A stretch of 64,000 bases of DNA from Croceibacterium xixiisoli (GTDB taxonomy: Bacteria; Pseudomonadota; Alphaproteobacteria; Sphingomonadales; Sphingomonadaceae). The stretch lies in NCBI RefSeq assembly GCF_009827305.1, contig NZ_WTYJ01000001.1, forward strand, positions 1,550,001 through 1,614,000, written 5' to 3'. The notes under the pieces were generated by a model. The model made no database searches. It saw only the letters and a list, made by a program, of their open reading frames with translations, and was not told the DNA's origin. This document shows positions 30,754-39,824 of the stretch, piece after piece (the first letter of the stretch is position 1; the number at the start of each line of letters is the position of its first letter). The translations under genes were made by a program, and so were the position numbers.

Positions 30754-30908
30754 TGTCATATCCGGGCCGGTGAACGCAGCCCGCATGTCGGGTGGGCAGC
30801 GCGTATCCTGGCCGGTTTTTGCCCGAAAGAACGTGACTCAAGGGCCGGCTTCGCCTATGGGGCCGGCTTCCCAACAAGCGCGAACATAGCGAAAGCGAGT
30901 GCAAGACT

Positions 30909-31400
30909 ATGAAACTTAATGAAATTCGTGACAACGCAGGTGCCCGCCATCGGCGTATGCGTATTGGCCGCGGCATTGGCTCGGGCAAGGGCAAGACCGG
31001 CGGTCGTGGCCAGAAGGGCCAGAAGAGCCGTTCGGGTGTTGCCATCAAGGGTTTCGAAGGCGGTCAGATGCCGCTTCACATGCGTCTGCCGAAGCGCGGG
31101 TTCAACAACCCGTTCGGCAAGGACTACGCAGAAGTGAACATCGGCATGATCCAGAAGCTGGTCGATGCTGGCAAGCTGGAAACCTCCGCTGTGATCGATC
31201 ACGAAGTGCTCAAGGCTGCAGGCCTGGCCCGTGGCGGCAAGAACGGCGTGCGTCTGCTCGGCAAGGGTGAACTCACCGCTGCGCTGACCTTCAAGGTTGC
31301 CGGTGCCTCCAAGGGCGCCATTGCAGCTGTTGAAAAGGCTGGTGGCAAGGTCGAAGTGACCGTTCCGGCCAAGGCCGACAAGGCTGCTGACGCCGAATAA
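30909..31400 (+). CDS. rplO: 50S ribosomal protein L15
   Basis: Encodes 163 residues. [40 protein letters not shown] and [17 protein letters not shown] are family hallmarks. It precedes secY by 109 bases containing a strong hairpin. Confidence 0.98.
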   Translation: MKLNEIRDNAGARHRRMRIGRGIGSGKGKTGGRGQKGQKSRSGVAIKGFEGGQMPLHMRLPKRGFNNPFGKDYAEVNIGMIQKLVDAGKLETSAVIDHEVLKAAGLARGGKNGVRLLGKGELTAALTFKVAGASKGAIAAVEKAGGKVEVTVPAKADKAADAE

Positions 31401-31410
31401 TCGGTTGGAA

Positions 31411-31444
31411 TGCGGGGCAGGGGTTATTGCATCCCTGCCCCGCA
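31411..31444 (+). terminator. hairpin between rplO and secY
   Basis: TGCGGGGCAGGG and CCCTGCCCCGCA form a 12-base-pair stem with a ten-base loop, starting ten bases after the rplO stop. No U-run follows. It may lower secY expression relative to ribosomal proteins. Confidence 0.5.
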
Positions 31445-31509
31445 CCTATATGGCACCCGCAAAGGGGGCAGGGTCCGTCCGCCCGGCCAGATAAGGCATT
31501 GAACGACCA

Positions 31510-32874
31510 ATGGCATCACGCGCCGACAATATCGCGAGCAATCTGAGCCTCGCCAACTTCTCCAAGGCAACCGAACTGAAGAACCGCATCTGGTTCACCA
31601 TCGGTGCCCTGATCGTGTTCCGTTTCCTCAGCTTCGTGCCGCTTCCCGGCGTGAATCCGGAAATCCTCGGAACGCTCTACGATCAGACGCGGGGCGGAAT
31701 CCTTGATCTCTTCAACACTTTCTCGGGCGGCAGCCTTGAGCGGATGAGCCTCATCGCGCTCGGCGTCATGCCCTACATCACCGCTTCCATCGTCATTCAG
31801 CTGGCGGCTGCTCTTCATCCGGCGCTGATCGCGCTGAAGAAGGAAGGCGAGGCCGGTCGCAAGAAACTGAACCAGTACACTCGTTATGGCGCCGTGTTCC
31901 TCTGCGCCATTCAGGGCTGGTTCCTGGCGACGGGTCTGGAATCCTATGGTGCGCAGAGCGGGCTTCAGGCCGTGGTCGATCCGGGCATCATGTTCCGCGT
32001 CGTGGCGGTCATCAACCTGATCGGCGGCACCATGTTCCTGCTGTGGCTGGGTGAGCAGATCACGAGCCGCGGGATCGGCAATGGCGTTTCGCTGATCATT
32101 ATGGCGGGTATTGTCGCGCAGTTCCCGACCTTCATCACCAATCTGTTCGAAGGCGGTCGCAGCGGTTCGATCAGCCCGATCGTGATCATCGGTTTCATCA
32201 TCATGATCGTGGGTCTGGTGCTGACGATCTGCTTCGTTGAACGTGCGCAGCGACGTTTGCTGATCCAGTATCCGAAGCGCGCGAGCCAGAACGGCATGAT
32301 GCAGGCGGATCGCAGCCATCTGCCGCTCAAGCTGAACACCGCGGGGGTTATCCCGCCGATCTTCGCCAGTTCGCTGCTGCTGCTGCCGCTGACGATCAGC
32401 CAGTTTGCCGGCAGCTCTGTCGCGACCGACAGCACTTTCTATGGCGTGATCCAGGGGATGAATCAGTATCTGCAGCACGGGGCGCCGCTCTACATGCTGC
32501 TCTACGCAGCGGGCATCATCTTCTTCTGCTTCTTCTACACGGCCGTGGTGTTCAACCCGGAAGAAACGTCGGAGAATCTGAAGAAGAACGGCGGCTTTAT
32601 TCCGGGCATCCGTCCGGGCAAGCGTACCGCAGATTATCTCGATTATGTGCTGACGCGTATCACCGTGATTGGTGCGATCTATCTGACGGTGGTTTGCGTA
32701 TTGCCGGAATACATGATCGCGCAGACGGGCATTCCGCTGTTCCTAGGCGGTACCAGCCTGTTGATCGTGGTGAACGTGACTGTGGATACCATCAGCCAGA
32801 TCCAATCACATTTGCTGGCGCATCAGTATGGTGACCTGATCAAAAAGGCCAAGTTGAAGGGCCGGCTGCGCTGA
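31510..32874 (+). CDS. secY: preprotein translocase subunit SecY
   Basis: Encodes 454 residues with ten hydrophobic segments, the core channel of the Sec system in the inner membrane. Visible family parts include the plug region after FVPLPGVNPEIL, GIGNGVSLIIMAGIVA, and the cytosolic loop RAQRRLLIQYPKR, and the C-terminal tail ends KKAKLKGRLR. It lies in the usual place after rplO and before adk. Confidence 0.98.
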   Translation: MASRADNIASNLSLANFSKATELKNRIWFTIGALIVFRFLSFVPLPGVNPEILGTLYDQTRGGILDLFNTFSGGSLERMSLIALGVMPYITASIVIQLAAALHPALIALKKEGEAGRKKLNQYTRYGAVFLCAIQGWFLATGLESYGAQSGLQAVVDPGIMFRVVAVINLIGGTMFLLWLGEQITSRGIGNGVSLIIMAGIVAQFPTFITNLFEGGRSGSISPIVIIGFIIMIVGLVLTICFVERAQRRLLIQYPKRASQNGMMQADRSHLPLKLNTAGVIPPIFASSLLLLPLTISQFAGSSVATDSTFYGVIQGMNQYLQHGAPLYMLLYAAGIIFFCFFYTAVVFNPEETSENLKKNGGFIPGIRPGKRTADYLDYVLTRITVIGAIYLTVVCVLPEYMIAQTGIPLFLGGTSLLIVVNVTVDTISQIQSHLLAHQYGDLIKKAKLKGRLR

Positions 32875-32908
32875 GGCAGCGCGCCCATCAGGTTGAGTAG
32901 ATAGCCAG

Positions 32909-32942
32909 GGGTGGCGGCTGTTGCCGTCACCCGGGTTTTTTT
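32909..32942 (+). terminator. intrinsic terminator between secY and adk
   Basis: GGGTGGCGGC pairs with GCCGTCACCC (one G-U) around TGTT, then GGG and seven Ts. The T-run ends only 14 bases before the adk ATG and abuts its Shine-Dalgarno, GGGGGAG. It may both terminate secY transcripts and influence adk translation. Confidence 0.75.
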
Positions 32943-32955
32943 GGGGGAGCGGACA

Positions 32956-33606
32956 ATGAACATTATTCTGCTGGGCCCTCCGGGCGCAGGCAAGGGCACG
33001 CAGGCCGCGCGTCTGGTTGAGCATCACGGCATGGTGCAGCTGTCGACGGGCGACATGTTGCGCGCTGCGGTCAAGGCACAGACGCCGGTCGGGCTGCAGG
33101 CGCAAGCTGTTATGCAGCGCGGAGAGCTGGTTTCCGACGAGATCGTTAGCGCGCTGATCGACGCGGAACTGACCGCGATGGGTCCGGATACCGGCGCGAT
33201 CTTCGATGGCTATCCGCGGACGGCGGCACAGGCTGAATCGCTTGATGCGCTGCTGGCCCAGCACGGGCGGCAACTGGATCATGTGATCGAGCTGGATGTG
33301 AACGAGGATGCCCTGGTTGAGCGGATCGTCGGGCGGTTTTCCTGCGCCACCTGTGGTGAAGGCTATCACGATCGGTTCAAGCAGCCGGCGAGCGAGAATG
33401 AATGCGACAAGTGCCATGGGCACGAATTCAAGCGCCGTCCGGACGACAATGAAGACACCGTGCGTACGCGCATGGCCGAATACCGCGCTAAAACGGCGCC
33501 GATCCTGCCGCTGTATGAATCGCGCGGTATCGTCAGCCGCATCGATGGCATGGCGCCGATGAATGACGTGTCGGTCGCGATCGAGGCTATTCTCGCCAGC
33601 GATTGA
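32956..33606 (+). CDS. adk: adenylate kinase
   Basis: Encodes 216 residues. The P-loop GPPGAGKGTQ, STGDMLRAAV and DGYPRT are typical. The lid domain carries CATCGEGYHD and CDKCHGHEF, a four-cysteine set that indicates the zinc-binding lid form. It interconverts ATP + AMP and 2 ADP. Start MNIILLGPPG is chosen over a longer frame. Tandem hairpins follow the gene. Confidence 0.97.
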   Translation: MNIILLGPPGAGKGTQAARLVEHHGMVQLSTGDMLRAAVKAQTPVGLQAQAVMQRGELVSDEIVSALIDAELTAMGPDTGAIFDGYPRTAAQAESLDALLAQHGRQLDHVIELDVNEDALVERIVGRFSCATCGEGYHDRFKQPASENECDKCHGHEFKRRPDDNEDTVRTRMAEYRAKTAPILPLYESRGIVSRIDGMAPMNDVSVAIEAILASD

Positions 33607-33610
33607 TGTC

Positions 33611-33672
33611 GACCGGGCAGGGTGCTGTGCCCGGTCTGCAAGGGCCGGGAGGCCGCGCTACCGCCTCCCGGC
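33611..33672 (+). terminator. tandem hairpins after adk
   Basis: GACCGGGCA/TGCCCGGTC at 33611-33636 is followed by GCCGGGAGGC/GCCTCCCGGC at 33644-33672, and a smaller GCCGCA/TGCGGC at 33680-33696. None has a U-run. Their place before a promoter suggests a transcription unit border. Confidence 0.5.
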
Positions 33673-33782
33673 TCCTGGCGCCGCAAGAAATGCGGCCATT
33701 GCGTCATGCGGGCCGATGGAGAGCCGCGGGTGCCCGATTGACAGTATCGGGATTGGGGCAAGATCGCGGGCGGTCGCCGTTT

Positions 33783-33811
33783 TTGACCTCGCCCGCGAAA
33801 TCCGCTATTGC
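33783..33811 (+). promoter_or_regulatory. sigma70-type promoter for the alpha operon
   Basis: TTGACC (33783-33788) and TATTGC (33806-33811) are separated by exactly 17 bases, a good match to vegetative promoters of alphaproteobacteria. Transcription would start near 33818 and read rpsM, rpsK, rpoA and rplQ. Confidence 0.65.
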
Positions 33812-34086
33812 TCCAGACATGGCTTCTCGGTGCGGGCAGCGGAAAACCGCTTGCGCGCCTCATCTTGTTGATGGGCTGTTGACGGCGCCCGAGAATCGCC
33901 CTAAGCGCGCATTCCATTCGTCTATTCGAAGGTCCCTTCCAGGCAGCCCTCGTTTCCAAAGCGTGGTTGGCCGGATGGTTGCAGCGTTCCCGCTGTTTCT
34001 TTGAAGAATGGATGGATTTGACCGCTATGAGATAGGGCTTGATCTGCCGAAAATCGGATCGGGCGCTGTGGAGCATGGAGAATTAA

Positions 34087-34455
34087 GTGGCTCGTATTGC
34101 CGGGGTAAATATCCCCACCAACAAGCGCGTTATCATCGCGCTCACCTATATTCACGGAATCGGCCCTGCGACTGCCAAGGCAATCGCGGCCAAGCTGGGC
34201 ATTGATGAAACCCGCCGCGTGCAGGATCTCAGCGACGCCGAAGTTCTGCAGATTCGTGAAGCTATCGACGCTGAATACACCGTCGAAGGTGACCTTCGTC
34301 GCGAAACTGCGATGAACATCAAGCGCCTGATGGATCTGGCCTGCTATCGCGGCCTGCGTCATCGTAAGGGTCTGCCGGTTCGTGGTCAGCGCACGCACAC
34401 CAATGCGCGCACCCGCAAGGGCAAGGCCAAGCCGATCGCTGGCAAGAAGAAGTAA
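34087..34455 (+). CDS. rpsM: 30S ribosomal protein S13
   Basis: Encodes 122 residues from a GTG ([15 protein letters not shown]). [21 protein letters not shown] and [22 protein letters not shown] are diagnostic of S13. No rpmJ gene lies between adk and rpsM, unlike E. coli order. Confidence 0.97.
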   Translation: MARIAGVNIPTNKRVIIALTYIHGIGPATAKAIAAKLGIDETRRVQDLSDAEVLQIREAIDAEYTVEGDLRRETAMNIKRLMDLACYRGLRHRKGLPVRGQRTHTNARTRKGKAKPIAGKKK

Positions 34456-34507
34456 GCGCCTTTTCGGCAGCTGACTTCCCGGTAGAAATTAGGACAGGAT
34501 ATAAACC

Positions 34508-34897
34508 ATGGCACGCGAACCCCAGCGCATTCGGAGGCGGGAGCGCAAGAATATCACCAGCGGTGTTGCTCACGTCAACGCCAGCTTCAACAACACCATG
34601 ATCACCATCACCGACGCCCAGGGCAATGCTATCAGCTGGTCCAGCGCGGGGATGATGGGCTTCAAGGGCAGCCGTAAATCGACTCCCTATGCAGCACAGG
34701 TCGCGGCTGATGACGCGGGCAAGAAGGCCGCCGAACACGGCGTGCGTACGCTGGAAGTCGAAATCAAGGGCCCGGGTTCGGGCCGTGAAAGCGCGCTGCG
34801 GGCGCTGCAGGCGGTGGGCTTCACCATCACCTCGATCCGCGACGTGACCCCGATCCCGCACAATGGCGTGAGGCCGTCCAAGCGCCGTCGCGTCTGA
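34508..34897 (+). CDS. rpsK: 30S ribosomal protein S11
   Basis: Encodes 129 residues: [41 protein letters not shown] and the C-terminal [18 protein letters not shown] are conserved. No rpsD lies in this cluster, common in alphaproteobacteria. Confidence 0.98.
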   Translation: MAREPQRIRRRERKNITSGVAHVNASFNNTMITITDAQGNAISWSSAGMMGFKGSRKSTPYAAQVAADDAGKKAAEHGVRTLEVEIKGPGSGRESALRALQAVGFTITSIRDVTPIPHNGVRPSKRRRV

Positions 34898-34942
34898 TCG
34901 ATCCTGCTGCGCGGCATTCGGTCGCACTGGCAAATTCGCATC

Positions 34943-34971
34943 GGCCGCGGCGTGTTTAACGCTCCGCGGCC
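34943..34971 (+). promoter_or_regulatory. hairpin between rpsK and rpoA
   Basis: GGCCGCGG and CCGCGGCC pair over eight positions with a 13-base loop; TTTG follows. It is a weak terminator candidate. Confidence 0.4.
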
Positions 34972-35005
34972 TTTGTCGACATTAGAATACCTTTAGGGGA
35001 AGTCC

Positions 35006-36061
35006 ATGTCCGTCAATATGAAGAACTGGCAGGAACTGAAGAAGCCCAACAGCCTGGAAATCAAGGAAGGCAGCGACCGCAAGCGCAAGGCAACCTTCGT
35101 TGCTGAACCGCTGGAGCGGGGCTATGGCCTGACGCTGGGCAACGCACTGCGGCGCGTGCTGCTGTCGTCGCTGCAGGGCGCGGCAATTACCTCGATCAAG
35201 ATCGAAAACGTGCTGCATGAATTCTCGTCGCTCGCTGGCGTTCGCGAAGACGTGACGGACATCGTTCTGAACGTGAAGCAGATCGCACTGCGGATGGAAG
35301 GCGAAGGCCCCAAGCGTCTGCAGCTGTCCGTGACCGGCCCGGCGGAAGTGACCGCCGGCAATATTGCCGTGACCGGTGATATTGAAGTGCTGAACAAGGA
35401 TCTGGTGATCTGCCACCTCGACGAAGGTGCGACGCTGAACATGGAACTGACAGCTGATACCGGCAAGGGCTATGTCCCGGCCGTTGCCAACCGTCCGATT
35501 GATGCGCCGATCGGCCTGATCCCGGTGGATTCGCTGTATTCGCCGATCAAGCAGGTCAGCTACAAGGTCGACAATGCCCGCGTCGGGCAGGAACTTGACT
35601 ATGACAAGCTGAGCCTGAATGTCGAAACCGACGGCACGGTCACCCCGGAAGATGCCGTGGCTTATGCTGCGCGTATCCTGCAGGATCAGTTGACCCTGTT
35701 CGTTCACTTCGATGAAGGCATTCCGCAGCCAGCATCGCCGATGATCGGCGTTGCCGTGCCGCCGGAAGAAAGCGACGCCAATCAGCTCAACCGCTACCTC
35801 CTCAAGAAGGTGGACGAGCTGGAACTGTCGGTGCGTTCGGCCAACTGCCTCAAGAACGACAACATCATCTACATTGGCGATCTGGTTCAGAAGACCGAAG
35901 CGGAGATGCTGCGTACGCCGAATTTTGGCCGCAAGTCGCTCAACGAAATCAAGGAAGTCCTCTCCAGCATGGGGCTGCGCCTCGGCATGGATATCCCGGG
36001 CTGGCCGCCGGAAAACATCGAGGAAATGGCCAAGAAGCTCGAGCAGGAACTGCTCGGCTGA
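35006..36061 (+). CDS. rpoA: RNA polymerase alpha subunit
   Basis: Encodes 351 residues. The N-terminal dimerisation domain has [25 protein letters not shown] (split around residue 45), and the C-terminal DNA-binding domain starts near 255 with [19 protein letters not shown] and [21 protein letters not shown] hairpin with a U-run follows it. Confidence 0.98.
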   Translation: MSVNMKNWQELKKPNSLEIKEGSDRKRKATFVAEPLERGYGLTLGNALRRVLLSSLQGAAITSIKIENVLHEFSSLAGVREDVTDIVLNVKQIALRMEGEGPKRLQLSVTGPAEVTAGNIAVTGDIEVLNKDLVICHLDEGATLNMELTADTGKGYVPAVANRPIDAPIGLIPVDSLYSPIKQVSYKVDNARVGQELDYDKLSLNVETDGTVTPEDAVAYAARILQDQLTLFVHFDEGIPQPASPMIGVAVPPEESDANQLNRYLLKKVDELELSVRSANCLKNDNIIYIGDLVQKTEAEMLRTPNFGRKSLNEIKEVLSSMGLRLGMDIPGWPPENIEEMAKKLEQELLG

Positions 36062-36100
36062 TCGGGCGGCGCCGTTTCGATGGCGCCACCAGGGTTTTGC

Positions 36101-36131
36101 GGATCCCCGTTTCGGCGGGGATTCGTTTTTT
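36101..36131 (+). terminator. intrinsic terminator between rpoA and rplQ
   Basis: ATCCCCG and CGGGGAT, extended by G-U and G-C pairs, form the stem around TTTCGG. A G and then six Ts follow at 36126-36131. It lies 40 bases after rpoA and 75 before rplQ, so rplQ is probably expressed by readthrough. Confidence 0.7.
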
Positions 36132-36206
36132 GGGGAAGGCGGCGCCCAGAACAGCCACCAGGACCGGGCTACCTGATACGGGCCCCTTACGAACGGAGTA
36201 ACGAAT

Positions 36207-36623
36207 ATGCGTCACGGTATTTCAGGTCGCAAGCTGCAGCGTAAATCCGGCCACCGCGCCGCCCTGCTGCGCAACATGGCTGCTGCGCTGATCAAGCACG
36301 AGCAGATCAAGACCACCACGCCGAAGGCCAAGGAACTTCGTCCTTACATCGAAAAGCTCATCACGCTGGCAAAGCGTGGCGGCCTGTCTAACCGCCGTCT
36401 GGCTCATGCCCGCCTTCTTGACGATGCGCAGGAACGCAAGCTGTTCGAAGTGCTGGCAGAGCGTTATGCCGGCCGTGAAGGCGGCTACACCCGCATCATC
36501 AAGGCCGGTATCCGTGCTTCGGACGCCGCGCCGATCGCCTATATCGAACTGGTTGATCGCGATGTGGATGCCAAGGGCCAGGACAGCGGGCCAGTTGTTT
36601 CCGAGGAACTGGAAGAGGCCTGA
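36207..36623 (+). CDS. rplQ: 50S ribosomal protein L17
   Basis: Encodes 138 residues: [41 protein letters not shown] and [24 protein letters not shown] (as two blocks) identify L17. It is the last gene of the ribosomal cluster. Confidence 0.98.
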   Translation: MRHGISGRKLQRKSGHRAALLRNMAAALIKHEQIKTTTPKAKELRPYIEKLITLAKRGGLSNRRLAHARLLDDAQERKLFEVLAERYAGREGGYTRIIKAGIRASDAAPIAYIELVDRDVDAKGQDSGPVVSEELEEA

Positions 36624-36638
36624 GCCCCTTTGCAGTCT

Positions 36639-36702
36639 GTCGGGCGGCCTCGCCGCCTGACATGCAGAACACGAGAAGGCTCCGCTGCGGCGGGGCCTTT
36701 TT
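36639..36702 (+). terminator. double hairpin terminator after rplQ
   Basis: The first hairpin (36639-36661, ten pairs, CTC loop) is followed by AAGGCTCCGC/GCGGGGCCTT at 36676-36699 with a TGCG loop and a run of five Ts (36698-36702). The second is a standard intrinsic terminator that ends the superoperon. Confidence 0.85.
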
Positions 36703-36848
36703 CGTATCAGCCGGAAACAGGTTTGGGCCCGGTCCGGCAGGTTGATTGACCGGGCGGTGTGTCTGGTTGCATGGGCAGCATGAGGGGAGATTGCAAAGAT
36801 GGGGCAGATCGTTACGGTCGAAACCGTCTTTTCTACACCGGAGTTAGC

Positions 36849-38990
36849 ATGCGCCCCGTCATCCTTGCAGCGGCAATCGCTGCCATCGCCATTCAACCTG
36901 CGCAGGCCCAGACAATGACCGCCCCCGACTATCCCGAAACCCGCCGCGGCGATGTGGTGGAAACCCTGTTCGGCGAACAGATCGCCGATCCCTATCGCTG
37001 GCTGGAAGATGACGTTCGGAACAATCCGGAGGTTGCGGATTGGGTGAAGCGGCAGAATGCCGTGACGCAGAGCGTGCTGGACCAGTTGCCGCTGCGCGAC
37101 CAACTGCGCGGGCGAATTGCCGAGCTTTATGATTACGAGCGTTTCTCCACTCCGGTGAAGCGGGGCGATCGTTATTTCTACATGCGCAACAGCGGGTTGC
37201 AAAATCAGAACCCGCTCTATGTGCGCGACAGCCTCACCGCTGAACCACGGCTGCTGATCGATCCCAACAACTGGGCTGCCGACGGTGCAACCGCCCTGTC
37301 CGACTGGGTGCCATCGCCCGATGGCAGCAAGCTGCTCTACAGCGTGCAGGATGGCGGCAGCGACTGGCGTATCCTGCATGTGCTGGATGTGACGACGGGC
37401 AAGCAGACATCGGAAGAAATCCGCTGGGCCAAGTTTACCGGTCTGGCTTGGGTCGGGGAAGAAGGCTTCCTCTATTCGCGTTTCCCGGAACCGGAAGCAG
37501 GGCAGGATTTCCAGGCGCTGAACTACAACCAGGCCGTGTATTTCCACCGCATCGGCACGCCGCAGAGCGAAGATCAGCTCGTCTTCGGTACCCCCGAGCA
37601 CCGCGAATATATGCACAGCGCCGGCGTCACCAGCGATGGTCGCTGGGCAATCATCACCAGCTCGATCGGCACCGATGCCCGGTATGAAGTGCACGCGATC
37701 GATCTGGCCGCCCGCGCGGAGAAGGGCTGGGCCGCGCGCCCCGTCGTCAAGGGTTTCGAAAATGCCTGGAGCGTGATCGACGGCATTGGCGGGAAGCTGT
37801 GGTTCACCACCAATCAGGGCGCGCCGCGCTATCGCGTAACCACGATCGATCTGGATGCTGCTGCGCCGACGTGGACCGATATCGTGCCGGAAACCGAACA
37901 GCCGATCGATGGTTCGGCGATCATAGGGGAACGGCTGATTCTGTCCTATCTGCAGGATGCGAGCTCGGTGGCGCGCAGCTTCGATCTGGGCGGCAAGGCA
38001 CTGGGCGAGATCGAACTGGGTGGCATCGGCAGTGTCGGTGGCTTCACGGGCAAGGCCGGCGATCCGGAAACCTTCTACAGCTTCAGCAGCTTCAATCGCC
38101 CGGCGACGATCTATCGCCTGAACGTGGCCACTGGCGAGCGCAGCGTCTTTGCCGAACCCAAGCTTGCCTTCGATCCTGACAGCATCAGTGTGGAGCAGCG
38201 TTTCTTCACCTCGAAGGACGGCACGCGGGTGCCGATGTTCATCGTCCGGCGCAAGGATATCGCCCAAGCCAACACCGCCGTGCCCACACTGCTTTATGGC
38301 TATGGTGGCTTCGATATTTCGTTGACCCCCAGTTTTGCGCCAAGCCGGCTTGCTTGGGTCGAGGCCGGCGGTGCCTATGTCGTCGCCAATATTCGCGGTG
38401 GCGGGGAATACGGCAAAGCCTGGCATGATGGTGGGCGGCTGAACAACAAGCAGAATGTATTCGACGATTTCATCGGTGCCGGTGAATTCCTGATCGCGGA
38501 AGGTATCACCCCCAAGGATGGCCTCGCGATCCAGGGTGGTTCCAATGGTGGCCTGCTGATTGGTGCAGTTGCCAATCAGCGCCCGGATCTGTTCGCGGCC
38601 GGCAATGCCCAGGTGGGCGTGATGGACATGCTGCGCTTCGATCGCTTCACAGCGGGCCGGTATTGGGTGGATGATTACGGCTACCCTGACCGCGAAGCCG
38701 ATTTCCGCGTGCTGCGGGCCTATTCGCCCTATCACAACATCCATCCCGGCACGGCCTATCCGGCATTGCTGGTGACCACGGCGGATACCGATGATCGCGT
38801 GGTCCCCGGTCACAGCTTCAAATATGCCGCTGCGCTGCAGGCGGCGGGGCTGGGGCCCAGACCGCAGTTGATCCGGATCGAAACCCGCGCCGGCCATGGA
38901 TCGGGCAAGCCGACGGACAAGGCGATCGAGGAAGCCGCCGATACGCTGGCCTTCCTCGGCTTTTGGACGGGGTTGCAGCCGCGTCCATAA
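36849..38990 (+). CDS. prolyl oligopeptidase family serine peptidase (S9A), exported
   Basis: Encodes 713 residues from the ATG at 36849. A signal peptide (RPVILAAAIAAIAIQPAQAQ) implies a periplasmic enzyme. The mature N-terminus YPETRRGDVVETLFG...PYRWLEDD is typical of prolyl endopeptidase; a seven-bladed propeller follows to about 430. The hydrolase domain has the nucleophile GGSNGG (Ser about 565), an Asp in TADTDDRV (about 649) and His in RAGHGSGK (about 683). It should cleave after proline in short peptides. It stands alone between the rplQ terminator and the RD-rich genes. Confidence 0.93.
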   Translation: MRPVILAAAIAAIAIQPAQAQTMTAPDYPETRRGDVVETLFGEQIADPYRWLEDDVRNNPEVADWVKRQNAVTQSVLDQLPLRDQLRGRIAELYDYERFSTPVKRGDRYFYMRNSGLQNQNPLYVRDSLTAEPRLLIDPNNWAADGATALSDWVPSPDGSKLLYSVQDGGSDWRILHVLDVTTGKQTSEEIRWAKFTGLAWVGEEGFLYSRFPEPEAGQDFQALNYNQAVYFHRIGTPQSEDQLVFGTPEHREYMHSAGVTSDGRWAIITSSIGTDARYEVHAIDLAARAEKGWAARPVVKGFENAWSVIDGIGGKLWFTTNQGAPRYRVTTIDLDAAAPTWTDIVPETEQPIDGSAIIGERLILSYLQDASSVARSFDLGGKALGEIELGGIGSVGGFTGKAGDPETFYSFSSFNRPATIYRLNVATGERSVFAEPKLAFDPDSISVEQRFFTSKDGTRVPMFIVRRKDIAQANTAVPTLLYGYGGFDISLTPSFAPSRLAWVEAGGAYVVANIRGGGEYGKAWHDGGRLNNKQNVFDDFIGAGEFLIAEGITPKDGLAIQGGSNGGLLIGAVANQRPDLFAAGNAQVGVMDMLRFDRFTAGRYWVDDYGYPDREADFRVLRAYSPYHNIHPGTAYPALLVTTADTDDRVVPGHSFKYAAALQAAGLGPRPQLIRIETRAGHGSGKPTDKAIEEAADTLAFLGFWTGLQPRP

Positions 38991-39115
38991 TATTCATCTG
39001 GGTGATAGGTTTTATGAACGGCGGCTTTCGAGCCAGTTCAGCCTCGCATCAAGACGAATCGACTACTCCTGCTTCTACGGCAGCAACAGTTGCCACAGAG
39101 GCAGGAGAGTTTTCG

Positions 39116-39688
39116 ATGAGCACCATTTCCAAAGCCCTGGTCGGAACCGTCGCGGCAGGCGCGATGGCGATGGCTTCTTTCACTCCGGCCGCAGCGCAGT
39201 CGCGTGACCGCGACCGTGGCGGGATCGGCGCGGGCGAAATCATTGCCGGTGCGCTGATCATCGGCGGTATCGCAGCGATTGCGGCGACAGCCGGCAATGA
39301 TCGCAACGATCGCCGCTACAATGATCGTCGCGGTCGTGGCTGGGATGATCGCCGTGGCTACAATCAGGATCCGCGTCGCGCCGTGGAACAATGCGTCCGC
39401 GCCGCCGAACGTGGGGCCAGCAGCCGCGCATGGCGCAATGGTGCCAAGGTCACCGATATTCGCGACATTCGCCAGCGTGACGGCGGCTATCGCATCACCG
39501 GCCGCATCGCGGTGAACCAGATGCAGCGCGACTGGCGCCGGGGCGACAACCGCTATGGCCGGGGCTGGGGTAATGACTATCGTGGCTGGAACGACCGCTA
39601 TGCCGGTTGGGACAGTGGCCGCTTTACCTGCGACGTGCGCTACGATCAGATCACGCGGCTGAATTACAACGGCATTCGCGGTCTCTGA
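39116..39688 (+). CDS. secreted RD-rich protein with glycine-zipper-like segment
   Basis: Encodes 190 residues, with AGGAGAG upstream of the ATG. Signal peptide SKALVGTVAAGAMAMASFTPAAAQ is followed by GIGAGEIIAGALIIGGIAAIAA, a hydrophobic small-residue stretch, then an Arg/Asp/Tyr-rich low-complexity region and a C-terminal part with CVRAAERGA and a second Cys in FTCDVRYD. No known domain is recognised. It is paralogous in layout to the gene at 39825. A role at the cell envelope is inferred only from export. Confidence 0.75.
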   Translation: MSTISKALVGTVAAGAMAMASFTPAAAQSRDRDRGGIGAGEIIAGALIIGGIAAIAATAGNDRNDRRYNDRRGRGWDDRRGYNQDPRRAVEQCVRAAERGASSRAWRNGAKVTDIRDIRQRDGGYRITGRIAVNQMQRDWRRGDNRYGRGWGNDYRGWNDRYAGWDSGRFTCDVRYDQITRLNYNGIRGL

Positions 39689-39707
39689 TCACGTCTGCCA
39701 AGTGCGG

Positions 39708-39760
39708 ATGAACCGGTTCCGTCAAGGGCATTCAGCCTGGTGCAAGCGGAACCGGTTCAT
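39708..39760. repeat. double GAACCGGTTC palindrome in a 14-bp inverted repeat
   Basis: ATGAACCGGTTCCG at 39708-39721 is the exact inverse of CGGAACCGGTTCAT at 39747-39760, with 25 bases between. Each arm contains the 10-base palindrome GAACCGGTTC, with centres 39 bases apart. It could be a pair of operators for a dimeric regulator or a hairpin. No U-run follows. Confidence 0.6.
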
Positions 39761-39824
39761 TCTGCAGCAGTTCGATTGATGCGGTCCGACTCAGATCCGG
39801 CTGCTGAAGGCAAAGGTGGAAACC

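Larger units (their letters stand above)
33607..34086. other. 480-base spacer between adk and rpsM
   Basis: No convincing gene. The first 90 bases hold three hairpins, and a promoter at 33783-33811 leaves about 270 bases of untranslated leader before rpsM. The leader could hold an S4-type control site as in the E. coli alpha operon, but no such fold is recognised. Confidence 0.5.

Noticed and set aside
36222-38897. 891-codon minus-strand frame over rplQ and the prolyl oligopeptidase
   Set aside because: Shadow of real genes on the plus strand; no recognisable protein features.
39708-39760. Intrinsic terminator of the first RD-rich gene
   Set aside because: Spacer of 25 bases, no U-run after the right arm, and each arm is palindromic by itself, which suits operators better.
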